Below are positions 1 to 5,138 of a stretch of DNA of 5,138 nt, in pieces. The stretch comes from Sphingomicrobium sp. (lineage in GTDB: Bacteria; Pseudomonadota; Alphaproteobacteria; Sphingomonadales; Sphingomonadaceae): the NCBI GenBank assembly GCA_030146725.1, contig JASLBJ010000026.1:1-5138 (forward strand), read 5' to 3'. A model generated the notes under the pieces. The model was given only the letters and a program-made list of their open reading frames with translations, searched no databases and had not been told where the DNA came from. Every line of letters starts with the position of its first letter. Positions within the stretch are counted from its first letter, which is position 1. The position numbers were made by a program, and so were the translations under genes.

Positions 1-1
1 G

Positions 2-775
2 GCTGCGCTGGCTGGCTCATCCAAGCTCGTCAGCGTCATCAAGAGCGTCGGGGGAGTCGGCGCGACTTCGCTGACCGGGCAACTTGCGATCCGTTTTGCC
101 CAGCAGGAACGCAGCCGCTCCCGTCAGGCGTGCCTGATCGACCTCGACGTGCAGTTCGGCGATGCCGCTTTCCAGCTCGGGCTTCATCCCCAGCTGTCGG
201 TCATCGACCTGGTCGAAGCGGGGAACCGGCTCGACGGTGCGCTTCTCCGGTCGGTTGCCGCCGAGCACTCGAGCGGCCTTCATGTGATCGGATCCCCGCC
301 GGCCATGATGCCGCTCGAGGCACTGAACAGTGAGCAGGCGATGGAGATCGTCGACCTCGCCAAGCGCGAATATGGGACGGTCTTCCTCGACCTGCCAAGC
401 AATTGGACCAATTGGTCCTTGTCGCTGCTCGCCCAGTCCGACCTGGTGCTGTTGGTGACCGAACTCAGCGTGACCTCGCTGCACCGCGCGCGGCGACAGA
501 TCGAGCTGATCCGTGCACAGGATCTGGGTGTTCTCGACGTCCGGATTGTCGTCAATCAGTTCGAAAAGGCCCTGCTCCGGACGATCAAGCTGACCGATGT
601 GCGCGAGGCATTGGGCCGTGACATCGCATTCACCGTCAGTAACGATCCGGGACTGATGCGCGCTGCGGTCGATCAGGGCGTGCCGATTGCCGAGATCAAG
701 CGCAAGAGCGCGCTTGGCAAGGACCTCGACCTGCTGGATGCCGGGATTGCATCCGCCCTCGGGTTGGAGCGCTAG
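2..775 (+). CDS. cpaE: TadZ/CpaE-family pilus localisation ATPase, 5'-truncated by the window edge
   Basis: Open from the first complete codon to TAG at 773-775; 257 residues are visible. It belongs to the MinD/ParA-like SIMIBI ATPases, TadZ/CpaE branch, which place the Tad pilus assembly machine at the inner membrane. Seen in the visible residues: a P-loop-like GGVGATS at 17-23, a Walker A'-type IDLDVQFGD at 46-54 (very typical of CpaE, with D47, D49 and D54), and a Walker B-like FLDLP around D130. CpaE proteins are usually about 400 residues, with an N-terminal receiver-like domain ahead of the ATPase. That domain, roughly 150 residues, must lie upstream of the window. The P-loop is odd: it has neither the lysine directly before GG nor the one before the T/S; the nearest lysine is K14, two residues too early. 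The C-terminus (ending LGLER) looks complete. It is followed after 3 nt by tadA, which supports the assignment. The family call is firm; retained ATPase activity is uncertain. Confidence 0.93.
   Translation, partial: AALAGSSKLVSVIKSVGGVGATSLTGQLAIRFAQQERSRSRQACLIDLDVQFGDAAFQLGLHPQLSVIDLVEAGNRLDGALLRSVAAEHSSGLHVIGSPPAMMPLEALNSEQAMEIVDLAKREYGTVFLDLPSNWTNWSLSLLAQSDLVLLVTELSVTSLHRARRQIELIRAQDLGVLDVRIVVNQFEKALLRTIKLTDVREALGRDIAFTVSNDPGLMRAAVDQGVPIAEIKRKSALGKDLDLLDAGIASALGLER
405..418. repeat. 14-bp perfect palindrome inside tadZ
   Basis: GGACCAATTGGTCC equals its own reverse complement. It sits in frame in tadZ, where the sequence reads NWTNW just after the Walker B-like FLDLP. The core CCAATTGG is AT-richer than its surroundings. 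It may simply follow from the repeated Asn-Trp codons (AATTGG used twice); no function can be assigned. Confidence 0.6.
766..769 (+). promoter_or_regulatory. Shine-Dalgarno for tadA
   Basis: GGAG lies inside the last codons of tadZ, 9 nt before the ATG at 779. It supports 779 as the tadA start over the later in-frame ATG that gives M30. Confidence 0.6.
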
Positions 776-778
776 ACG

Positions 779-2176
779 ATGTGGCAGGTTCGAAAAGCTC
801 GTTCGGTGGTTCCAACGCCGGAGGAGGATCAGGCGCAAGTCGCGCAGACGCTCGAACAGCGCCGCATGTTGACCGTCGGCGATGCCGGCGCGTTTGCCAA
901 ACGAGATGCCAATACCGACCTCAAGGTCGCGCTTCACCAGCGCTTGCTCGAACTCATCAATCTTTCAGCGCTCGACTCGACCAGCCGCGAACAGATCGAG
1001 GCTGAAGTCGGTGATATCGTTCATGAGGAGCTTGCCAAGCAGAACCATGCGCTGAATTTCGCCGAGCGCAAGCAGTTGGTCGGAGACGTTCTCGACGAGT
1101 TGCTGGGGCTTGGACCGCTCGAGCCGCTGCTCAAGGATCCGACGATTACCGATATCCTGGTCAACGGATATAATCACGTGTTCGTCGAGCGATACGGCAA
1201 GCTCGAATCGATTGCAGTGCGGTTCAAGGACGAACGGCACTTGATCCGGATCATTCAGAAGATCGTGTCTGCGGTTGGCAGGCGGATCGATGAATCATCG
1301 CCGATGGTCGATGCGCGCCTTGCGGACGGGAGCCGCGTCAATGCCGTCGTGCCGCCGCTGGCGATCGACGGCTCCCTGCTCTCGATCCGTAAGTTCGCCA
1401 AGACCCCGATCAGCATGGCTCGCCTGACGGAGATCGGGAGCGTTCCGGCTTCGGTCGCCGAAGTGTTGCAGGCCGTGGTTCACTCGCGCCGCAACGTGCT
1501 GATCTCGGGTGGTACCGGCTCGGGCAAGACGACGATGCTTAATGCAATGTCGGCCTCGATCGCCGGGACCGAGCGGATCGTGACGATCGAGGATTCCGCC
1601 GAGCTCCAGCTTCAGCAGGAGCATGTGGTCCGTCTCGAAACCCGCCCGGCAAACATCGAGGGCAAGGGCGAGATCGCGCAACGCGACCTCCTCAAGAATG
1701 CTCTGCGCATGCGGCCCGATCGGATCATTGTCGGTGAGGTTCGCGCCGGCGAGGCGTTCGACATGCTCCAGGCGATGAACACTGGCCACGACGGATCGAT
1801 GACGACGGTCCATGCCAACACTCCGCGCGATGCGCTGTCCCGCATCGAGCAGATGATCGGGATGAGCGGCATCGATGTTCCGCCACGGTCGGCGCGTGCT
1901 CAGATCGCCTCGGCGATCAACGTTGTTATCCAGGTCGGTCGGCTGTCCGACGGCCGCCGCCGTCTGCTCAGCCTCGCCGAACTGACCGGCATGGAAGGGG
2001 AAGTCATCACCATGCAGGAGATCTTCCGGTTTCGGCAGAGCGGCGTCGACGGCGATGGCCAGGTGCAGGGCAAGTTCGAAGCGACCGGCATTCGGCCGCG
2101 TTTCCTCGACCATGTCACGGCGCATGGCGTGACCCTTTCGCCTGAACTCTTCCGTCCTGACGCAAAGATCGAATGA
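779..2176 (+). CDS. cpaF: TadA/CpaF secretion ATPase (type II/IV secretion motor)
   Basis: Complete, 465 residues, within the usual range for CpaF/TadA. These GspE/VirB11-superfamily ATPases form a cytoplasmic hexamer that powers Flp pilin assembly through the TadB/TadC platform. All catalytic boxes are present: Walker [10 protein letters not shown] at residues 244-252 (K250); Asp box TIEDSAEL at 269-276; Walker B RIIVGEVR at 315-322 with catalytic E320; His box from TGHDGS to TTVHAN at about 335-347 (H337, H345). The N-terminal part, about 45-240, is the usual helical plus PAS-like domain, including the family segments [16 protein letters not shown] and [13 protein letters not shown]. The first about 40 residues are charged and probably flexible. 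The start at 779 is 3 nt after the tadZ stop and has a GGAG at suitable spacing. The stop overlaps the tadB start in ATGA, implying translational coupling. Nothing suggests loss of activity. Confidence 0.98.
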   Translation: MWQVRKARSVVPTPEEDQAQVAQTLEQRRMLTVGDAGAFAKRDANTDLKVALHQRLLELINLSALDSTSREQIEAEVGDIVHEELAKQNHALNFAERKQLVGDVLDELLGLGPLEPLLKDPTITDILVNGYNHVFVERYGKLESIAVRFKDERHLIRIIQKIVSAVGRRIDESSPMVDARLADGSRVNAVVPPLAIDGSLLSIRKFAKTPISMARLTEIGSVPASVAEVLQAVVHSRRNVLISGGTGSGKTTMLNAMSASIAGTERIVTIEDSAELQLQQEHVVRLETRPANIEGKGEIAQRDLLKNALRMRPDRIIVGEVRAGEAFDMLQAMNTGHDGSMTTVHANTPRDALSRIEQMIGMSGIDVPPRSARAQIASAINVVIQVGRLSDGRRRLLSLAELTGMEGEVITMQEIFRFRQSGVDGDGQVQGKFEATGIRPRFLDHVTAHGVTLSPELFRPDAKIE

Positions 2177-3177
2177 TGAGCGACACGTGGCTCAGGGCCC
2201 TCGTTCTTACTTGCCTGTTCGGGGCAGTGCTGCTCGCCGTGGAGGCGCTGGTCAGCTGGCTTGCGAGAAATCGCGCTGAGGGCAATGCGGTCAATCTGCG
2301 TCTGAAGATGATCGGTCAGGGCCGCTCTCGTCTCGACACGATGAACGCGTTGCGCCGAGTGAGCAGTTCGGTCCCGAAGTATCTTCCACCAGTCTTGCAA
2401 CGGATCGGACGCAAGTTCGAGAGCATGCTGATGGCGGCGCAGCTCACCATCCCGACCGGTCAGTTGATGCTCTTCATCCTGGTCGGCCCGATCGTTCTCT
2501 TCTTCCTCATCCTGCTGGTCTGCATGATTGCCGGAGTGCCGATCGCCCTTGGACGCATCCTGCTGATCGCAACCTTCTCCGGACTGGTTGGAGCAGCGAT
2601 TCCGCTGATGGCGCTGCAGGTGAAGGCCAATCAGACGCGCAAGCGCATGATCGCGCAGTTTCCGGTCTCGCTCGACATTTTCGTCCGCGGCCTTCGCGCC
2701 GGCCACCCGATTGCCGCTGCCCTCGATCTGCTGACGGTGGAAATGCCGGATCCGATCGGCAGCCAATACGGTATCGTCGTTGACGAGGTTACCTATGGTG
2801 CCGAGTTGCGCGACGCTCTGCGGGGAATGGCCGATCGCTGGGACCTCGAGGATATGCGCATGTTCGTCGTGTCCCTGTCGATACAAAGCGAAACCGGCGG
2901 AAACCTAGCCGAGATCCTGGAGAACCTGTCGAAGGTCATCCGCGAGCGCGCCTCGATGATGATGAAGGTGCGCGCGCTGTCCAGCGAGGGCCGGATGACG
3001 GCGGTCATGCTGACTGGATTGCCGATCTTCGTATTCGTGTCACTGTTGCTGTTCAATCCAGCTTTTTATCTTGATGTGGCAGACGACCCGGCTTTCATTC
3101 CGTGCTTTACTGGGCTCTTGGTCATGTTTGCGATCGGGTTCTACTGGATCCGCAAACTGGTCGATTTGAAGGTCTGA
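2173..3177 (+). CDS. tadB: TadB, Flp pilus inner-membrane platform protein (T2SSF domain)
   Basis: Complete, 334 residues. TadB pairs with TadC as the GspF/PilC-like inner-membrane platform on which TadA acts. Hydrophobic segments are visible at about 7-30, 98-122, 126-150, 276-296 and 308-326. Between the third and fourth lies a cytoplasmic T2SSF domain (about 155-275) with the typical FPVSLDIFVRGLRAGHPI stretch (163-180) and a conserved SETGGNLAEIL motif near 239-249. The first N-terminal segment followed by a basic cytoplasmic stretch is usual for TadB. The start is the ATG at 2173, overlapping the tadA TGA (2174-2176). A second ATG follows immediately at 2176, so the protein begins Met-Met and either could be used. 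No clear Shine-Dalgarno precedes it, which fits reinitiation by ribosomes finishing tadA. TadB is separated from TadC by its position next to tadA and its sequence pattern. Confidence 0.96.
   Translation: MMSDTWLRALVLTCLFGAVLLAVEALVSWLARNRAEGNAVNLRLKMIGQGRSRLDTMNALRRVSSSVPKYLPPVLQRIGRKFESMLMAAQLTIPTGQLMLFILVGPIVLFFLILLVCMIAGVPIALGRILLIATFSGLVGAAIPLMALQVKANQTRKRMIAQFPVSLDIFVRGLRAGHPIAAALDLLTVEMPDPIGSQYGIVVDEVTYGAELRDALRGMADRWDLEDMRMFVVSLSIQSETGGNLAEILENLSKVIRERASMMMKVRALSSEGRMTAVMLTGLPIFVFVSLLLFNPAFYLDVADDPAFIPCFTGLLVMFAIGFYWIRKLVDLKV
3168..3172 (+). promoter_or_regulatory. Shine-Dalgarno for tadC
   Basis: GAAGG within the final codons of tadB, 9 nt before the tadC ATG at 3182. It fixes the tadC start and gives that gene its own initiation signal despite the 4-nt gap. 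Confidence 0.6.
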
Positions 3178-3181
3178 GCCG

Positions 3182-4159
3182 ATGGTCGAACTTATCGCTG
3201 AAACGCCGTCGCTGCGGTACCTGCTGCTGTTCGCGACGTTCGCGCTGGTCTCGGCAGCTGTCTACTTCGGCGCCACCGGCCTGAGCACACGCGACGTGAC
3301 CCGGAGCCGGCTTGTCGGTCAGCCTGGCGACGTCGCCGGAAAGGACCTGGGCGTTGGATCGCTGCGCACGGCGCAGGGCGAAGGTGCGTGGCTGACGCTG
3401 GTCAATGCGATCGAAAAAACGGGCCTCTCTCTCGTCGACACCAAAGACGATACGGTTCGCAGACTAATGGTCTCCGCGGGCTACACGGCGCCCTACGCGC
3501 CGCGCGTTTACACTCTTGCGCGTCTGGTCCTGGTCGTCGTGCTGCCGCTGCTGGTAGTCACGATCTTCTGGATGACAGGCGCGAGCCCAAGTTTGACAAA
3601 GTTGTATATGTCGCTGCTGGTCGCAGCCGCGCTCGGCTTGTATATCCCTAACGTTTTCGTTCGGGCAAAAGCGAGCCGCCGGCAGCGCGACATCATCAAC
3701 GGCTTTCCGGACGCACTCGATCTGATGCTGGTGTGCGTCGAGGCGGGTCTCGGCCTAGAGGCCGCATTTGGTCGCGTCGGCCAGGAAATGGTCGCGTCAC
3801 ACCCGTTGCTCGCCGAGCAGCTTGGCAATGTCGTGCTCGAGCTTCGCGCGGGTCGCAGCCGCGAGGATGCGCTTCGCCGCATGGCCGACCGCGCCGATGC
3901 GGATGAGATCCGGGCGTTCGCCACCCTGCTGATCCAGTCGACCAAGCTCGGCTCGTCGGTTGCGCAGACACTGCGCGTCTATGCGGCGGAGATGCGCGAA
4001 CGTCGGCGCATGCGTGCGGAGGAGAAAGCGCACCGGCTTCCCGTGCTGTTGTCGTTACCGCTAGTGGGCTGCATGCTTCCAACAATGATTGGCGTGCTGA
4101 TGCTGCCGGCGGCAATCGGCATGTATCGCACGATCATCCCGGCAATGGGGGGAGATTGA
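3182..4159 (+). CDS. tadC: TadC, Flp pilus inner-membrane platform protein (T2SSF domain)
   Basis: Complete, 325 residues, a usual TadC length. It is the second platform protein and is expected to form a complex with TadB in the inner membrane above the TadA hexamer. Hydrophobic segments are visible at about 12-31, 112-131, 141-160 and a long C-terminal one at 286-314 (rich in Leu, Pro and Met, as in TadC). The T2SSF domain spans roughly 172-285, with the diagnostic FPDALDLMLVCVEAGLGLEAA (175-195, acidic D177, D180, E187, E193) and the second-half motif IQSTKLGSSVAQTL (251-264), followed by a basic helix (EMRERRRMRAEEKA) before the last membrane segment. The loop at about 32-100 is probably cytoplasmic and is not recognisable. 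It starts 4 nt after the tadB stop, and its own stop is 2 nt before the next gene. Confidence 0.96.
   Translation: MVELIAETPSLRYLLLFATFALVSAAVYFGATGLSTRDVTRSRLVGQPGDVAGKDLGVGSLRTAQGEGAWLTLVNAIEKTGLSLVDTKDDTVRRLMVSAGYTAPYAPRVYTLARLVLVVVLPLLVVTIFWMTGASPSLTKLYMSLLVAAALGLYIPNVFVRAKASRRQRDIINGFPDALDLMLVCVEAGLGLEAAFGRVGQEMVASHPLLAEQLGNVVLELRAGRSREDALRRMADRADADEIRAFATLLIQSTKLGSSVAQTLRVYAAEMRERRRMRAEEKAHRLPVLLSLPLVGCMLPTMIGVLMLPAAIGMYRTIIPAMGGD
4147..4154 (+). promoter_or_regulatory. Strong Shine-Dalgarno for the tadD-like gene
   Basis: GGGGGGAG, 7 nt before the ATG at 4162, is the strongest ribosome binding site in the window. It lies in the last codons of tadC (encoding Met-Gly-Gly-Asp). It supports ATG 4162 as the start and suggests efficient translation of the lipoprotein. 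Confidence 0.65.
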
Positions 4160-4161
4160 CG

Positions 4162-5138
4162 ATGAACTGGGGGGCGAAATGTCTGGCGTCGGGGGCGGTG
4201 ATTGCGATCACTGCTTGCGCAAGTGACGCTGGTAATGTGGAAATCCGCTCGACGGGCGTGCCGCTGTCCGCGACGAGCAAGCCGTTGCCGGCCCGCCTCG
4301 CCGAGGCTCAGGGCCATCTTGCGCTCGGCAACGTAGCGCTCGCGCTCGAATCCTTCCGCAGGGCTGCGCGCGAGCAGCCCGGAAGCGTGGCTGCGTTCGC
4401 CGGCATGGCCGAATGCTACGACCGCATGGGCCGGTTCGACCTGTCGCGCAGGAACTACGAAACAGCGCTTGCGCTCGCTCCGGCTGATCATGGCGTGCTT
4501 GCGGCATTTGCCGGATCGCTCGAGTTGCAGGGTAACCGGGTCGAGGCCAGCGCCGTACGCGGCGAGATCCGCACGCGGATGGCCGCCATGCAGCCGCAGC
4601 CGCTTGCGCCAACGAACCAATCGCCATCGGTTCAAAACATCCTGAACAATCGGCTTGCCTCGGCTTCCTCGCCCCCGTCCTCGTCACCGCAGCCTCCACT
4701 GAACCCGTCAGCGGCGCTCAGCTCCACCGTGACGGTTGCACTGGCGCCCGCTAAGCCACCGGCGGTGTCCGAGTTGGCGGCGAATCCAGGGACATCGGCA
4801 GGGACCGCGGTGCAGCAGCCGGTGCGGTCTGCACCGCAGGCGCTTGCGCAACAGAGCCAAGTTCCGCTTCGCTCGGCTGAGCGGGCGCCGCCAACCAACC
4901 GTCTCGAACGGCTGTCGCTCGGCGTTGTCGCACTCCTGACCAGCGGTCGCCCCCAATGGCGCTCGCAGATCGTCGAGGCCGAGCCACGGTCGACCAGGAT
5001 CCGCTTCGTGCCGCTTCGCTCGGTCCAGGCAAGCGCTCCGGCCATTCGCCTGCTTAACGCCGCGCGCACGCCCGGACTGGCAGCAAAGACGCGCACTCTG
5101 ATGGCCGAGCAGGGCTGGCGGCGGATGGCGGTTGGCAA
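4162..5138 (+). CDS. tadD: TadD-like TPR lipoprotein with Pro/Ala/Ser-rich linker and LytR_C-like C-terminal region (3' truncated)
   Basis: Open from ATG 4162 to the window end: 325 codons plus 2 nt, no stop reached. TadD is a lipoprotein of the Tad system thought to help secretin assembly at the outer membrane. Visible parts in order: a short signal peptide with a hydrophobic run at about 8-18 and lipobox ITAC (C19 the predicted lipidated residue; Ala at +2 fits outer-membrane sorting); TPR-like helical pairs at about 44-76 and 77-110 (the second ends ALALAPADH, a classic TPR end), with a degenerate third at 111-139; a low-complexity linker rich in Pro, Ala, Ser and Gln at about 144-245; a conserved-looking patch LERLSLGVVALLTSG (248-262); and, from about 293, IRLLNAARTPGLAAKTRTLM followed by GWRRMAVG, which resembles the LytR_C fold pattern (VxVLNGTGxPGLAxxxxxxLxxxGF). 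It has a strong Shine-Dalgarno and starts 2 nt after tadC. The TPR lipoprotein call is firm. LytR_C is inferred from pattern and cut off by the window end; SPOR-like is a possible alternative. Confidence 0.88.
   Translation, partial: MNWGAKCLASGAVIAITACASDAGNVEIRSTGVPLSATSKPLPARLAEAQGHLALGNVALALESFRRAAREQPGSVAAFAGMAECYDRMGRFDLSRRNYETALALAPADHGVLAAFAGSLELQGNRVEASAVRGEIRTRMAAMQPQPLAPTNQSPSVQNILNNRLASASSPPSSSPQPPLNPSAALSSTVTVALAPAKPPAVSELAANPGTSAGTAVQQPVRSAPQALAQQSQVPLRSAERAPPTNRLERLSLGVVALLTSGRPQWRSQIVEAEPRSTRIRFVPLRSVQASAPAIRLLNAARTPGLAAKTRTLMAEQGWRRMAVG
4864..5023 (+). repeat. 13-bp direct repeat in the tadD-like gene
   Basis: CCGCTTCGCTCGG occurs at 4864-4876 and again at 5011-5023, both in the same reading frame and both encoding PLRS after a valine. 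An additional 8-bp partial copy (CCGCTTCG) is at 5001-5008. The repeat lies at the end of the low-complexity linker and just before the LytR_C-like region. Confidence 0.55.

Noticed and set aside
773..782. Possible promoter or terminator between tadZ and tadA
   Set aside because: The gap is only 3 nt and no hairpin with a T-run or -35/-10 pair is visible at this or the other junctions.
17..937. 306-codon open frame on the minus strand opposite tadZ and the start of tadA
   Set aside because: It lies antisense to clearly conserved tadZ motifs, its product is rich in Arg, Asp, His and Gln with no recognisable domain, and such frames are common opposite GC-rich genes.
1295..2125. 276-codon open frame on the minus strand opposite tadA
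   Set aside because: It is the mirror of the TadA catalytic core, whose conservation explains the open frame; no domain is recognisable.
1900..2886. 328-codon open frame on the minus strand opposite the end of tadA and most of tadB
   Set aside because: The composition is low-complexity and hydrophilic (many Asp, Glu, Gln, His), it spans the junction of two real genes, and no motif or ribosome binding site supports it.
4591..4896. Low-complexity stretch in the tadD-like gene as a frameshift or pseudogene signal
   Set aside because: The frame stays open through it, and structured, domain-like sequence resumes in the same frame downstream, so it is a genuine linker.
4632..5138. Minus-strand open frame reaching the window end, opposite the tadD-like gene
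   Set aside because: The + strand frame has a strong ribosome binding site, signal peptide, TPRs and a LytR_C-like end. The minus frame is Arg/Ser/Ala-rich with no domain.

Overview
This window is the interior of a tad/flp (cpa) locus, which encodes the machine that builds type IVc (Flp/Tad) pili. Five genes lie head to tail on the + strand and fill almost the whole window: tadZ/cpaE (5' end missing), tadA/cpaF, tadB, tadC, and a tadD-like TPR lipoprotein gene whose 3' end runs off the window. No RNA gene, mobile element, CRISPR array, promoter or terminator could be supported, and there is no gene-free stretch longer than a few bases.

The DNA is GC-rich, with strong G/C preference at third codon positions. 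The gene order, the CpaE-type ATPase with a degenerate P-loop, and the tadD-type gene with a LytR_C-like tail all suggest an alphaproteobacterium. Sphingomonadales is my best guess, from general family knowledge and not from any search.

Layout: 2-775 tadZ (localisation ATPase); 779-2176 tadA (secretion motor ATPase); 2173-3177 tadB and 3182-4159 tadC (the paired inner-membrane platform proteins with T2SSF domains); 4162 to the end tadD-like lipoprotein. The junctions are 3 nt, a 4-nt ATGA overlap, 4 nt and 2 nt, so the genes are almost certainly one transcript with coupled translation. The promoter and probably the pilin, prepilin peptidase, cpaB and secretin genes lie upstream, outside the window.

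Working model: TadZ marks the assembly site at the inner membrane. TadA hydrolyses ATP beneath the TadB/TadC platform to push pilin subunits outward. The TadD-like lipoprotein acts in the periplasm or at the outer membrane, probably on secretin assembly.

The system as a whole is known. The points most worth a second look are the TadZ P-loop, which lacks both lysines expected in its family, and the TadD-like protein, which joins a TPR lipoprotein through a long Pro/Ala/Ser/Gln-rich linker to a LytR_C-like C-terminal region. I found no convincing evidence of an undescribed system.
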